Below the pieces are notes generated by a model. The model was not told the origin of the DNA. It worked only from the letters and a program-made list of their open reading frames with translations, and searched no databases. Of a stretch of 64,000 nt of DNA, positions 11,840 through 21,133 are shown one piece after another. The stretch comes from Pseudoalteromonas sp. UG3-2 (GTDB lineage: Bacteria; Pseudomonadota; Gammaproteobacteria; Enterobacterales; Alteromonadaceae): assembly GCF_037120705.1 (NCBI RefSeq), contig NZ_JAWLJU010000002.1:2170001-2234000 (forward strand). The letters run 5' to 3'. The position numbers were made by a program, and so were the translations under genes. Numbering within the stretch: position 1 is the stretch's first letter; every line of letters starts with the position of its first letter.

Positions 11840-13927
11840 TTACTTAGCTGCTTTTTTCTCTTTCTCTGCTGCAATTACTGCTTCAGCTACGTTCGCTGGG
11901 CAAGCTGCATAGTGTGAGAATTCCATTGAGAACTGACCACGACCAGACGTGATAGTACGTAGGTGACCAATGTATCCGAACATTTCAGATAGTGGTACTT
12001 CACCCTTGATACGAACGCCAGTTGCGCCAGCTTCTTGGTCTTTAACCATACCACGGCGACGGTTAAGGTCACCGATTACGTCACCCACGTTATCTTCTGG
12101 AGTGAACACGTCTACCTTCATTACTGGCTCAAGAAGCTGAGGACCTGCTTTCGGGATAGACTGACGGAATGCGCCTTTTGCAGCGATTTCGAACGCGATA
12201 GCTGATGAGTCAACTGCGTGGAAAGCACCGTCAAATAGTTCGATTTCAACGTCTAGTACAGGGAATCCAGCTAGAACACCTTCTTCCATCATTGAACCGA
12301 AGCCTTTCTCAACTGCTGGCCAGAATTCCTTAGGAACGTTACCACCAACAACGCTTGAAGAGAAAGTGTAGCCTGAGTTAGGCTCGCCTGGCTTGATACG
12401 GTAATCGATCTTACCGAACTGACCAGAACCACCAGACTGCTTCTTGTGCGTGTAGCTGTCTTCGATTTCTTGCGTGATAGTCTCACGGTAAGCTACCTGA
12501 GGCTGACCAACAACTAGGTCTACGCCGTAAGTACGCTTAAGGATGTCTACCTTGATGTCTAGGTGAAGTTCACCCATACCTTTAAGGATAGTTTCACCTG
12601 AATCTTCGTCAGTCTCAACCTGGAACGACGGGTCTTCTGCAACCATCTTACCGATAGCAATACCCATCTTCTCGTTACCACCTTTATCTTTAGGCGCAAC
12701 AGCGATAGAGATTACTGGATCAGGGAAGATCATCGCTTCTAGTGTACATTCGTGCTTAGGATCACATAGTGTGTGACCTGTTTGAACGTTCTTCATGCCC
12801 ACAACTGCGATGATGTCACCCGCTTGAGCTTCAGTTAGTTCGTTACGCTCGTCTGCTTGCATCTCAACCATACGGCCGATACGCTCAGTTTTACCTGTTG
12901 CAGAGTTAAGTACTGTGTCACCTTTTTTCATGCGACCAGAGTAGATACGGATGAACGTAAGTGCACCGAAACGGTCGTCCATGATTTTGAACGCAAGCGC
13001 TTTTAGTGGCTCATCAGCGTCAACAGTTGCAACTTCACCAGTCGGCTCACCAGTTTCTTTGTCAGTAAGTGGCTGAGGATCAACTTCAGTTGGTGAAGGT
13101 AGGTAATCAACAACTGCGTCTAGTACTAGTTGTACACCTTTGTTCTTAAATGCAGAACCACAGTAAGTTGGGAAGAACGCTAGGTCACGAGTACCTTTAC
13201 GGATACAAGCTTTAAGCTGTTCAATAGTCGGCTCTTCGCCTTCCATGTACGCTTCCATTAGGTCGTCGTCTTGCTCTACTGCAGTTTCAACTAGCTGCTC
13301 GTAGTACTCTTCAACGTCATCAACCATGTCCGCAGGAACGTCTGTGATTTCGTAGTTTTCAGGAAGACCTGTGTCATCCCAGATGTACGCTTTCTTTTCA
13401 ATGATGTTTACCACACCTTTGAATTCGTCTTCGATACCGATAGGCAGAGTCATTACTAGTGGCGTTGCACCTAGTACGTTTTTCACTTGCTCAACTACGC
13501 GGTAGAAGTCAGCACCCATACGGTCTAGCTTGTTTACAAAGATACAACGTGCTACTTCTGATTCGTTCGCATAACGCCAGTTCGTTTCTGATTGCGGCTC
13601 AACACCACCAGAACCACAGAATACACCGATACCACCATCAAGTACTTTAAGTGAACGGTATACTTCTACTGTGAAGTCAACGTGTCCAGGAGTATCGATA
13701 ACGTTTAAACGGTGGCCTTTCCACTCACAAGTTACCGCTGCTGATTGGATAGTAATACCACGCTCAGCTTCCTGATCCATGAAGTCAGTAGTTGACTCAC
13801 CGTCGTGTACTTCACCAGTTTTGTGAATTTTACCAGTAAGCTTTAGAATACGCTCAGTGGTGGTAGTTTTACCCGCATCAACGTGCGCGAAAATACCAAT
13901 GTTTCTGTATTTCGATAAATCTGCCAT
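11840..13927 (-). CDS. fusA: translation elongation factor G (stand-alone EF-G paralogue)
   Basis: A 695-residue ribosomal translocase GTPase. G motifs: [12 protein letters not shown] near residue 15, the switch region [22 protein letters not shown] near 80 and NKLDRMG near 134; domain IV/V is complete ([25 protein letters not shown]). It stands alone, without rpsL, rpsG or tuf, which suggests the second EF-G found in many Vibrio and Alteromonadales genomes rather than the str-operon copy. Codon choice looks restricted, as in strongly expressed genes. Own terminator downstream. The paralogue assignment is inference, because the rest of the genome is not visible. Confidence 0.93.
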   Translation of the reverse strand: MADLSKYRNIGIFAHVDAGKTTTTERILKLTGKIHKTGEVHDGESTTDFMDQEAERGITIQSAAVTCEWKGHRLNVIDTPGHVDFTVEVYRSLKVLDGGIGVFCGSGGVEPQSETNWRYANESEVARCIFVNKLDRMGADFYRVVEQVKNVLGATPLVMTLPIGIEDEFKGVVNIIEKKAYIWDDTGLPENYEITDVPADMVDDVEEYYEQLVETAVEQDDDLMEAYMEGEEPTIEQLKACIRKGTRDLAFFPTYCGSAFKNKGVQLVLDAVVDYLPSPTEVDPQPLTDKETGEPTGEVATVDADEPLKALAFKIMDDRFGALTFIRIYSGRMKKGDTVLNSATGKTERIGRMVEMQADERNELTEAQAGDIIAVVGMKNVQTGHTLCDPKHECTLEAMIFPDPVISIAVAPKDKGGNEKMGIAIGKMVAEDPSFQVETDEDSGETILKGMGELHLDIKVDILKRTYGVDLVVGQPQVAYRETITQEIEDSYTHKKQSGGSGQFGKIDYRIKPGEPNSGYTFSSSVVGGNVPKEFWPAVEKGFGSMMEEGVLAGFPVLDVEIELFDGAFHAVDSSAIAFEIAAKGAFRQSIPKAGPQLLEPVMKVDVFTPEDNVGDVIGDLNRRRGMVKDQEAGATGVRIKGEVPLSEMFGYIGHLRTITSGRGQFSMEFSHYAACPANVAEAVIAAEKEKKAAK

Positions 13928-14153
13928 TGTTTTACTCTATTTAAAGTAGAAAAATTATTCGGCGGGAGTATATCACCTCTTGTAGCGAACATCATCCTTG
14001 AAGTCGCCTAAAATGCAATCAATTCACGAAAAAGTTTCTAATGCGAAACCACAGTCGGATTTTTTCCTCTGACAGCTTATAGTTAGGTGCTTGTTATTGG
14101 GAAAATTGTCAGCTAAACGCGGCATTTCGGTGATTTTCTCCGCGCATTATTGC

Positions 14154-15305
14154 TTAAAATACCTGCTGACCAAATAAAAACGCATGCTGAACATCGACGT
14201 TATCATCAATTAATGAAAAGTGGGCGCACTTACCGACTTCAATACTACCCTGCTGCGCTGCAATACCAAGGTAAGTTGCAGGTACTAGGCTGGCCATATT
14301 TATCGCTTCATGGCGCTCAATGCCAGCCAATTCGACTAGATTGGCCACGGCTTTTTCTAACGTTAAGGTGCTACCAGCAAGGCCGCCAGCATGGGTTTTC
14401 GCCACCCCACCTTTGACTTCAATAGGCAACTCCCCTAATTGGTACTGGCCATCTTGCAAGCCACCAGCATTAATACAATCACTGATCAGTGCCATTTTTT
14501 CAGGCCCTTTCAAGCGATAAATCAACTGCAATATAGCCGGGTGCAAATGGTTACCATCGGCGATGACTTCAACCAGAGCCTGGCTATCTAGCAACAGGGC
14601 ACCAGCACAACCTGGTTCACGGTGGTGAATCCCACGCATACCATTAAAAATATGTACGCCACCACAGGCGCCATGAGCTAAGGCAGCATTGGTTTCAGCA
14701 AAGCTGGCATCGCAGTGCCCTAACATCACTCGAACTCCACGCTCGCTTAAGTAACGCGTCATGGCCATGCCATTGGTTTTTTCTGGCGCCAAGGCGACGG
14801 CTTTTAGTGCGCCATCCGCAGCACTTATCATGGCATCGATCAGCTCTTCATCGAGGGGTTTAAAAAAGGCTTCATTATGAGCCCCCTTGTGCTTCTCGCT
14901 GAAAAATAACCCTTCACTATATGCTCCTAACACCTGCGCGCCTGGCAGGGTTAATTTATGCGCTTCGCCAATCACTTTCATTGCCGCCAGTGTTTGTGGC
15001 CATGTGGTGGTGACGGTGGTGGCTAAAAAGCCGGTTACGCCATGGCGCAATAAGGAGCGGCTGATGGTCTCAATACTGGCAAGCGTAGCATCGATGACAT
15101 CGCACCCTTCGCGACCATGAATATGCAAATCGATGAGACCAGGCCACATATCAAGTTCAGGATACGCTTCCACCGGTTGCGAAACTTCTGACTCAGGGGT
15201 GATTGTTAAAAACTGGTCGTTTTTAATGGCCACAACGTGACCACTCAGCGCCCCTAGTGGCGTATATACTCGCCGCGGCTTTATATAACGTGTCCTCTCA
15301 GTCAT
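14154..15305 (-). CDS. agaA: N-acetylgalactosamine-6-phosphate deacetylase (NagA/AgaA family)
   Basis: An amidohydrolase of about 383 residues removing acetate from the amino-sugar 6-phosphate in the cytoplasm. Visible metal and catalytic motifs are DLHIHG, AYSEGLFFSEKHKGAHN (metal Glu region), MLGHCDA, HIFNGMRGIHHREPG and the catalytic Asp in ISDCINAGG. The family includes both GlcNAc-6-P and GalNAc-6-P enzymes. The neighbours agaK, agaS, agaZ and agaR point to GalNAc-6-P, as for the AgaA-II enzyme of Shewanella. ATG 15305 (MTERTRYIKP) is preferred; it overlaps the agaK stop by 8 bases, and the frame extends to 15320. Last gene of the aga operon. Confidence 0.88.
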   Translation of the reverse strand: MTERTRYIKPRRVYTPLGALSGHVVAIKNDQFLTITPESEVSQPVEAYPELDMWPGLIDLHIHGREGCDVIDATLASIETISRSLLRHGVTGFLATTVTTTWPQTLAAMKVIGEAHKLTLPGAQVLGAYSEGLFFSEKHKGAHNEAFFKPLDEELIDAMISAADGALKAVALAPEKTNGMAMTRYLSERGVRVMLGHCDASFAETNAALAHGACGGVHIFNGMRGIHHREPGCAGALLLDSQALVEVIADGNHLHPAILQLIYRLKGPEKMALISDCINAGGLQDGQYQLGELPIEVKGGVAKTHAGGLAGSTLTLEKAVANLVELAGIERHEAINMASLVPATYLGIAAQQGSIEVGKCAHFSLIDDNVDVQHAFLFGQQVF

Positions 15306-16206
15306 TGACTGTGCTCCCAAGCAATGCCGCTCCTAAAGCCCCACTGGCGTCGCCATGTTTGGCACGGACAATGTCTGGTACATTAATACCACTAAATACA
15401 TGCGGTGCGATTGCGCTAGGCAGAGCCTCAACCAGTTCATCAATTAATGACATACCACCGCCTAAGACGATCACTTCTGGGTCATAGGCCTTAATGAGGT
15501 TGGCAAATGCCGAGCCGAGTAAATCCATGTAACAGTTGAACGCTTGCCGTGCTTGATGCTGACCCGCACGCAACTGGGCAACGACTTGCTCAGAGCTGGC
15601 CTCAACGCCACTAAAGTGATGATATAAACGAGCCAGACCAGGACCGGCGACATATCGCTCTAAGCAACCTTGTAAACCACAACCACACGCTAAAATCGGC
15701 AATTGGTAATGTTGTTGCAGCACCGCAGATAACGGGTGATGACCATACTCACCGGCAATCCCCTGAGCGCTTTTATACAATTGCCCATCAATACAAAACC
15801 CGCCACCAGCTCCGGTGCCAATAATGGCACCAAACACCTTAGAATAATTCTTACCAGCACCTAAGCTGGCCTCTGATAAGGCAAAACAGCGACAGTCATT
15901 TTCCACCGCAATAGGCCGAGCTAAGCGAGCAGTCAAATCCGCTTTTACGATGCGACCATTCGCGCAAGGTACATTGGCAGACAATACCCGCTGCTCGGCA
16001 TTGACAATGCCGGGCATGCCCACGCCCACTTTGCCGTAACAGTGGTACTTATCATCGGCTTGTTGGACCAACTTAACCATGGCATCTATAAAAGCATCAT
16101 AGTTACTTTGCGGGGTCGCAACCCGCCAAGACTCGATCCGTTGTAGCGTGTCGTCAAAAACAGCAATTTCAATTTTACTGCCGCCAACATCTAAACCATA
16201 AATCAT
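15298..16206 (-). CDS. agaK: ROK-family amino-sugar kinase, probable GalNAc kinase
   Basis: A 302-residue ROK kinase. The ATP loop is LDVGGSKIEIAVFD at the N-terminus, GVGMPGIV follows, the catalytic Asp is in VENDCRCFA, and the zinc motif CGCGLQGCLE lies near residue 173 with its histidine in GEYGHHPL. E. coli NagK is the nearest familiar relative. In Shewanella a ROK enzyme (AgaK) phosphorylates GalNAc at C6 where no PTS is present, and this gene sits in the same kind of operon. Specificity for GalNAc over GlcNAc is inferred from context only. It overlaps agaS by 4 bases (ATGA). Confidence 0.88.
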   Translation of the reverse strand: MIYGLDVGGSKIEIAVFDDTLQRIESWRVATPQSNYDAFIDAMVKLVQQADDKYHCYGKVGVGMPGIVNAEQRVLSANVPCANGRIVKADLTARLARPIAVENDCRCFALSEASLGAGKNYSKVFGAIIGTGAGGGFCIDGQLYKSAQGIAGEYGHHPLSAVLQQHYQLPILACGCGLQGCLERYVAGPGLARLYHHFSGVEASSEQVVAQLRAGQHQARQAFNCYMDLLGSAFANLIKAYDPEVIVLGGGMSLIDELVEALPSAIAPHVFSGINVPDIVRAKHGDASGALGAALLGSTVND

Positions 16207-17321
16207 TGCTCACTCCCGAAGGGATGAATCGTGACGCCCTGAACAACGCGATTGACTTCGCCAGACGGACAAGGATTATCGGGAGAAATTGCCAAGGCCA
16301 GCGCCTTATAAAAACTCAGCTGTTGCGCAAACAGCATATAAAGTATGCCCTGCCAGACATCGGCTAAGCTCTCCTGCTTGGGGCACACTGAATGCACAGT
16401 CATGGCAATGCCATCACCCAGTAGCTCAGCCACCAGATCCTGATCGTATTGTCGAGTGTAATGATCGCCAGAGACAAAGCACACTACCGCGGTTTTATCG
16501 TTTATCAGTGATTTCGGCCCATGGCGAAATCCTAGTGGTGATTCACACACACTCATGACTTGCCCTGCGGACAGCTCCAACATTTTTAACGCCGCCTCTT
16601 TGGCAAAACCGAGCAAACAACCCGAGCCCAAATACACTAAACGCTCAAACGGCTGCTGAGCAAAGGCACGAATATTTCCTTGCTGTTGTGCTGATAATTG
16701 CCCGTGAGCTGCTGCTATTAACTTAGTCACGGCGTCTTGGTCTGGGGTAAACACTTGCAATGCTGCCACTACCATAGAGGAGTAACTGCTGGTCATGGCA
16801 AAACTCTGATCCAGTGTCGCCGCGGGTAGCAGCAGACTCTGAGCCTGATGATTGTGCTGTGCACTTTGGTGTAGCTTGCCCTGACCATTGCAAGTAATAA
16901 ATAGGTGTTGGCATTGAGGTACTAACTGACTGACCAGCTCAACCGCCGCAACGCTTTCAGGGCTATTACCTGAACGCGCAAAAGACACTAATAAACACGA
17001 CCTATTTGGGTCTAGATACTGTTGTGGCGCTGCCACAAGCTCGGTGGTACTGACCGCCTTCACTTCTGGTAATAGCTGTCGGTTGAGGTGATTTACAATG
17101 GCCTCACCGATGTAGGCTGAAGTACCAGCGCCGGTAAGAATAATTTGACTCTGCGGCTGTGCCAATAGAGGCGCAAACTGGGCCATTAACTCTGTCCGCA
17201 GCGATGCCACCACTGCCGCCGTTGCCTGCCACATTTCGGGTTGCTGGGCGATTTCTTTCGCGGTCCAATAAGCATTGTGGGCTTCTAATTGCGCAACATC
17301 TAATCCTAACATGGTGCTCAT
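16203..17321 (-). CDS. agaS: galactosamine-6-phosphate deaminase/isomerase AgaS
   Basis: A 372-residue double-SIS-domain protein converting galactosamine-6-phosphate to tagatose-6-phosphate plus ammonia. The SIS sugar-phosphate loops ILTGAGTSAYIGE (near 70) and VSFARSGNSPESVAA (near 115) are clear, and ESPLGFRHGPKSLIND is the family signature near residue 260. ATG 17321 has GGAGG at ideal spacing and overlaps agaZ by 4 bases; the frame extends upstream to 17345, but that start lacks a site. Acts after agaK and agaA. Confidence 0.92.
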   Translation of the reverse strand: MSTMLGLDVAQLEAHNAYWTAKEIAQQPEMWQATAAVVASLRTELMAQFAPLLAQPQSQIILTGAGTSAYIGEAIVNHLNRQLLPEVKAVSTTELVAAPQQYLDPNRSCLLVSFARSGNSPESVAAVELVSQLVPQCQHLFITCNGQGKLHQSAQHNHQAQSLLLPAATLDQSFAMTSSYSSMVVAALQVFTPDQDAVTKLIAAAHGQLSAQQQGNIRAFAQQPFERLVYLGSGCLLGFAKEAALKMLELSAGQVMSVCESPLGFRHGPKSLINDKTAVVCFVSGDHYTRQYDQDLVAELLGDGIAMTVHSVCPKQESLADVWQGILYMLFAQQLSFYKALALAISPDNPCPSGEVNRVVQGVTIHPFGSEQ

Positions 17322-18607
17322 GATGCCGCCTCCATTGCAAAACATGCCCTTGAGTAGCGTGCCACCACAGCTTGAACTTTAGCCAACACTAACGCTTTAC
17401 CTTGACTGCTAAGCTGCTCAGTGCGGACAGCTTGATAGAGCTCAGGAAAATACTGACTCACCAATGGCAAAGGTATATCGCGCTGCGCTAAGTTAGCTAA
17501 CATGGTATCAAGTGCGGCTTGCACCGGCTGCTGCTGCCAATAATAGCGGATCCGATCACTAAAACTGAACTGGCGTAAAAACTGTAGCTGTTGTGCGTCA
17601 CCATGATAAAAGCGCTGCCAGTTATTCGGGTTTACTTGCATCACCTCGTCAACCACTGCAATAAAGTCGCTATGATGTTCTGGAAATAATTGTTGCTCTA
17701 TATGATGCAATGCATACAAGCCCTCACGCAGGGCAAAGGTAAGCTCAGGACCCACTTTTAAAATTGCAAAGTGATCGGCCACCAGTGATTGATAGGCAGT
17801 GGCTGTTTGATAGTCGGTTGAGTGCGCCTCAAAGGCAATATCCCCTTGCTGCTGAATAAAGTCTTTCAGTTGTGCCGCTGCTTGCGGCTGGTAATCAAAT
17901 ACTTGGGTGTTATCAAACTCTACCCCAGGCTGTACCACCATAGCCACAACCCGCTGCCACGCCTGTTCTAAGCCATGCTTGGCAAAAGTATCGCGGTGAC
18001 ACGCTAAGGTAGTACGCGCCGCCGCTTCACTGGTTGGTTGAATATGGGCAATGGTTTCATCGGCACCTCCCGGCGGCGGGACCTCAGTACCAATGACATA
18101 CACTATGTCACTGTAACCAAAAGTCTCTTGTGCCGCTTTTTCTGCAGTTTGGCATAAAATAGCGGCACGATTGGCAACAATCTCGTCATTTAAACATTCA
18201 GGATCATCTGCACAAGGCATACTGGCATCTAAATGAATTTTTTTAAACCCGGCTTTTACATACGTCGCCACCAGATCACAGGCCTTGGCCATTGCGGTGC
18301 TACTGTTTTCAGTGGTCCAGCAAACTGGGCCAAGGTGATCTCCACCAAAGATAAGCTGGTTAGTATCATACCCCTGCTCGATTGCCATGGCCTCCACTTT
18401 GGCAATAAAGTCACTTGGCTGCATACCCGTATAACCACCAAACTGATTGACTTGATTAGCCGTGGCCTCAATTAACAGCGGCGTGTTTTCACGCTTAGCA
18501 TAATCTATCGACGCTTCCAGCACCCAAGGGTGAGCTGAGCAAATGGCATAAATGCCAGTGTTTTTCCCTGACTTGTTGGCTTTGATTAGGGCTTGAAAAC
18601 GCCGCAT
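17318..18607 (-). CDS. agaZ: GatZ/KbaZ/AgaZ family protein of tagatose-6-phosphate catabolism
   Basis: A 429-residue TIM-barrel-like member of the GatZ/KbaZ family: AICSAHPWVLEAS and PLLIEATANQVNQFGGYTG at the N-terminus, GGDHLGPVCW near 88, HLDASMPCADDP near 125, GTEVPPPGG near 172 and FEAHSTDYQT near 260. It is classically called the non-catalytic subunit of tagatose-1,6-bisphosphate aldolase; comparative work on GalNAc pathways proposed a tagatose-6-phosphate kinase role. No catalytic aldolase subunit (KbaY/GatY) and no PfkB-type kinase is encoded in the cluster, so the next step must be supplied elsewhere. Second gene of the aga operon. Confidence 0.9.
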   Translation of the reverse strand: MRRFQALIKANKSGKNTGIYAICSAHPWVLEASIDYAKRENTPLLIEATANQVNQFGGYTGMQPSDFIAKVEAMAIEQGYDTNQLIFGGDHLGPVCWTTENSSTAMAKACDLVATYVKAGFKKIHLDASMPCADDPECLNDEIVANRAAILCQTAEKAAQETFGYSDIVYVIGTEVPPPGGADETIAHIQPTSEAAARTTLACHRDTFAKHGLEQAWQRVVAMVVQPGVEFDNTQVFDYQPQAAAQLKDFIQQQGDIAFEAHSTDYQTATAYQSLVADHFAILKVGPELTFALREGLYALHHIEQQLFPEHHSDFIAVVDEVMQVNPNNWQRFYHGDAQQLQFLRQFSFSDRIRYYWQQQPVQAALDTMLANLAQRDIPLPLVSQYFPELYQAVRTEQLSSQGKALVLAKVQAVVARYSRACFAMEAAS

Positions 18608-18618
18608 GTGATCACCTC

Positions 18619-19389
18619 TTAAGACGTTATTAAATGTACCTCAATTCCGGCAGCGACCAGCTGTTCATGTACTTCAGCTGGTATGCCACTATCTGTTACC
18701 AAAACGTCAATCTCTTCACAGGAGATAATGCGATGCACGCCTTTGCGGTCAAATTTACTGGAATCGGTGACCACGATCACTTGCTTGGCAGCCTTACACA
18801 TCTGTCGATTCAGTGTCGCCTCAGGCTCAAAGTGTGTGGTTACCCCAACATCGACCGAAAAGCCATCGACACCTAGCACTAAACGATCAAAGTGGTACTG
18901 TTGCAACTGCTCTTCAGCATGACTACCGTAAAAAGACAACGACTTCTTCCGTAATGAACCGCCCGTCATCAACACATCTACGCCGTCAGCTGCTACTAAC
19001 GCTTGCGCAACATTCAAGCCATTGGTCATCACCACCACTTGTTGATGTTGATGCAACTGCTTGGCGACCTCTTCGGTAGTGGTACCAGAGTCCAGAATAA
19101 TCGACTCATTATTACCAATTAATGCCGCCACCCGCTTTCCTAACTCCACCTTCAGTTGATGGTGATGGTCGTGCTTTTCACTAATGGTTAACTCCTTAGT
19201 GAGTTTCGAGCTGGCGATGGCTCCACCGTGAGAGCGAACCAATAATCCCTTATCATGCAATGCATTAAGATCGTTTCTTATGGTCACCGTTGATACACCA
19301 AATTGCTCTGCCAATTCAGCTACCTCAACTCGCTCTGCTTGACCTACGAGCTGGACTATTTCATGGCGTCTTTCAATGGTGTTCAGCAT
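18619..19389 (-). CDS. agaR: DeoR-family repressor of GalNAc genes
   Basis: A regulator of about 256 residues: an N-terminal HTH (RRHEIVQLVGQAERVEVAELAEQF, GVSTVTIRNDLNALHDKG) and a C-terminal sugar-phosphate-sensing DeoRC domain (LDSGTTTEEVAKQL, TNGLNVAQAL, GVDGFSVDVGVTTHF, DSSKFDRKG). ATG 19389 follows a near-perfect AAAGGAGGTG; an upstream extension to 19428 would bury that site. First gene of the minus-strand operon and divergent from the GH109 gene, with several CTTTC elements between, as expected for an autoregulated AgaR. Confidence 0.92.
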   Translation of the reverse strand: MLNTIERRHEIVQLVGQAERVEVAELAEQFGVSTVTIRNDLNALHDKGLLVRSHGGAIASSKLTKELTISEKHDHHHQLKVELGKRVAALIGNNESIILDSGTTTEEVAKQLHQHQQVVVMTNGLNVAQALVAADGVDVLMTGGSLRKKSLSFYGSHAEEQLQQYHFDRLVLGVDGFSVDVGVTTHFEPEATLNRQMCKAAKQVIVVTDSSKFDRKGVHRIISCEEIDVLVTDSGIPAEVHEQLVAAGIEVHLITS

Positions 19390-19644
19390 GACACCTCCTT
19401 TCGTTTTGGTTAATTTTAGTCTACACACCTTTCACTTGCTTTCAATTTATTTTTTTACTTTCACTTCAAATAAAATATAAACACTTGATTTTCATGCAAT
19501 TAAATTTAAATCGAAAGAAAACTGAAAACAAAACGAAGCAATCTGAAAGATCTTTTACTTGCGTTCAAAACATATCTGCCGTAATAATAACCAAAAAGTA
19601 ACATTCCGCTTTTAACAACAAAACTGAACATTAATGAGGTTATT
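19390..19644. promoter_or_regulatory. divergent agaR / GH109 control region with candidate AgaR sites
   Basis: An AT-rich intergenic region. CTTTC occurs at 19398, 19429, 19439 and 19458, and its complement GAAAG at 19513 and 19545. Two longer related elements, TTTCACTTGCTTTCAA (19430-19445) and TTTTACTTGCGTTCAA (19553-19568), differ at two positions and flank the region, one near each divergent gene. Multiple CTTTC copies are the described hallmark of proteobacterial AgaR operators. I infer repression of both arms relieved by a GalNAc-pathway intermediate. The -10/-35 boxes are not clear. Confidence 0.65.
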
Positions 19645-21015
19645 ATGGGTGATCTAAACCGTCGGCGATTCCTGCAATCCATGGCTGCAATTGCAGCAAC
19701 AAGCGCAGTGGTTGGCTGCGCCAGCAATAATAATAAGTCGCCGCTGGCGCCAAAGCCACAAGGAAATTCAGTTCAGGGTTTAGTGGTGCCCAAACTCGAT
19801 GTTGTGAGAGTTGCTTTCATTGGCGTTGGACAGCGGGGCGTCGGTGCGGTTAAGCACTTTTGCCATATCGATGGTGTCGAAATTAAAGCGATATGCGACA
19901 CCCACCAAGCCGTGGTTGACCGCGCAGTCAAGATTGTTACCGATAAAGGCTTAAACAAACCCGACACCTATGGTCGCAGTGATCTTGATTACCGCCGCAT
20001 GCTAGCACGAGATGATATCGATATTGTTATTATTTCCACACCTTGGAAATGGCATACCCCAATGGCGGTAGATACCATGGAAAGCGGTAAGCATGCGTTA
20101 GTTGAGGTACCTGCCGCGGTCACCATTGAAGAGGCATGGCAGCTGGTGAATACCTCAGAGCGTACGCAGAAAAACTGCATGATGCTTGAAAACGTTTGCT
20201 ATGGTCGCGACGAACTGATGGTGCTAAACATGGTTCGCCAAGGTTTATTTGGTGAGCTGCTGCATGGTGAAGCCGCTTATATTCATGAATTGCGCTGGCA
20301 GATGAAAGAGCTGGAGCAAAAAACCGGCTCATGGCGTACTCACTGGCACACTAAGCGTAACGGTAACCTCTATCCCACCCATGGCTTAGGCCCGGTTTCT
20401 CAGTATATGAACATCAATCGCGGTGATCGCTTTGATTACATTTCTTCGATGAGCTCACCGGCGCTGGGACGCGCGGCCTATGCCAAACGAGAGTTTCCAG
20501 CCGATCACCCACGTAATCAATTGGATTATATTGCTGGCGATATGAACACCAGCATTATTAAAACCGCAAAAGGTCGTTCAATTATGGTACAGCACGATAC
20601 CACTACCCCACGCCCTTACTCCCGCCATAACTTAATTCAAGGTACCAATGGCGTATTTGCAGGATTCCCCAACCGCATCGCGCTAGAAAATGGCGGGAGT
20701 AAGAGCTTTCATGAATGGGACTACGACATGAACGACTGGTATGGCAAATATGACCACCCACTATGGCAAAAAATGGGCGCAGAAGCCGAACGCAATGGCG
20801 GTCATGGTGGTATGGACTTTCTAATGTTCTGGCGCATCGTCTATTGCCTTCGTAATGGCGAGCCACTGGATCAAGATGTTTACGATGCCGCGGCATGGTC
20901 AGCCGTCTTCCCACTTTCTATGGACTCAGTTGCAGACAGAAGTAATAGCAAGGACTTCCCAGACTTTACTCGGGGCACATGGCGTACTGCAACACCTCTA
21001 GGCATTGTGTCTTAG
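19645..21015 (+). CDS. GH109-type alpha-N-acetylgalactosaminidase, Tat-exported lipoprotein
   Basis: A 456-residue Gfo/Idh/MocA-fold protein matching glycoside hydrolase family 109: NAD loop [16 protein letters not shown] near residue 57, [13 protein letters not shown] near 154, [16 protein letters not shown], and [21 protein letters not shown] near 235-255. GH109 enzymes use tightly bound NAD to cleave alpha-GalNAc. The N-terminus has a twin-arginine motif (NRRRFLQSM), a hydrophobic run and a lipobox VVGC, so it is predicted to be folded with NAD in the cytoplasm, exported by Tat and lipid-anchored. It would release GalNAc in the periplasm or at the surface for the aga enzymes. Start: GAGG 8 bases upstream. 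Confidence 0.9.
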   Translation: MGDLNRRRFLQSMAAIAATSAVVGCASNNNKSPLAPKPQGNSVQGLVVPKLDVVRVAFIGVGQRGVGAVKHFCHIDGVEIKAICDTHQAVVDRAVKIVTDKGLNKPDTYGRSDLDYRRMLARDDIDIVIISTPWKWHTPMAVDTMESGKHALVEVPAAVTIEEAWQLVNTSERTQKNCMMLENVCYGRDELMVLNMVRQGLFGELLHGEAAYIHELRWQMKELEQKTGSWRTHWHTKRNGNLYPTHGLGPVSQYMNINRGDRFDYISSMSSPALGRAAYAKREFPADHPRNQLDYIAGDMNTSIIKTAKGRSIMVQHDTTTPRPYSRHNLIQGTNGVFAGFPNRIALENGGSKSFHEWDYDMNDWYGKYDHPLWQKMGAEAERNGGHGGMDFLMFWRIVYCLRNGEPLDQDVYDAAAWSAVFPLSMDSVADRSNSKDFPDFTRGTWRTATPLGIVS

Positions 21016-21133
21016 CGAAAGAGGTGGTTAGGGTAAGCGCCGGCTTACTCTGACTACCCCATCGTCTTTGCTCATGCCGATAATCGCGTCAAAGATACGC
21101 GCAACATAACAACATACTCAACAGGACAATAAG
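21016..21133 (+). other. GH109-TBDR intercistronic gap with hairpin
   Basis: Contains an inverted repeat GTAAGC-GCCG-GCTTAC near 21032-21047 without a U-run. It could trim or partly stop the upstream message, letting the receptor gene be expressed at a different level. Confidence 0.35.

Noticed and set aside
11703..11912. 69-codon frame across MITE end, terminator and EF-G 3' end
   Set aside because: It runs through a transposable element and a terminator and is antisense to EF-G.
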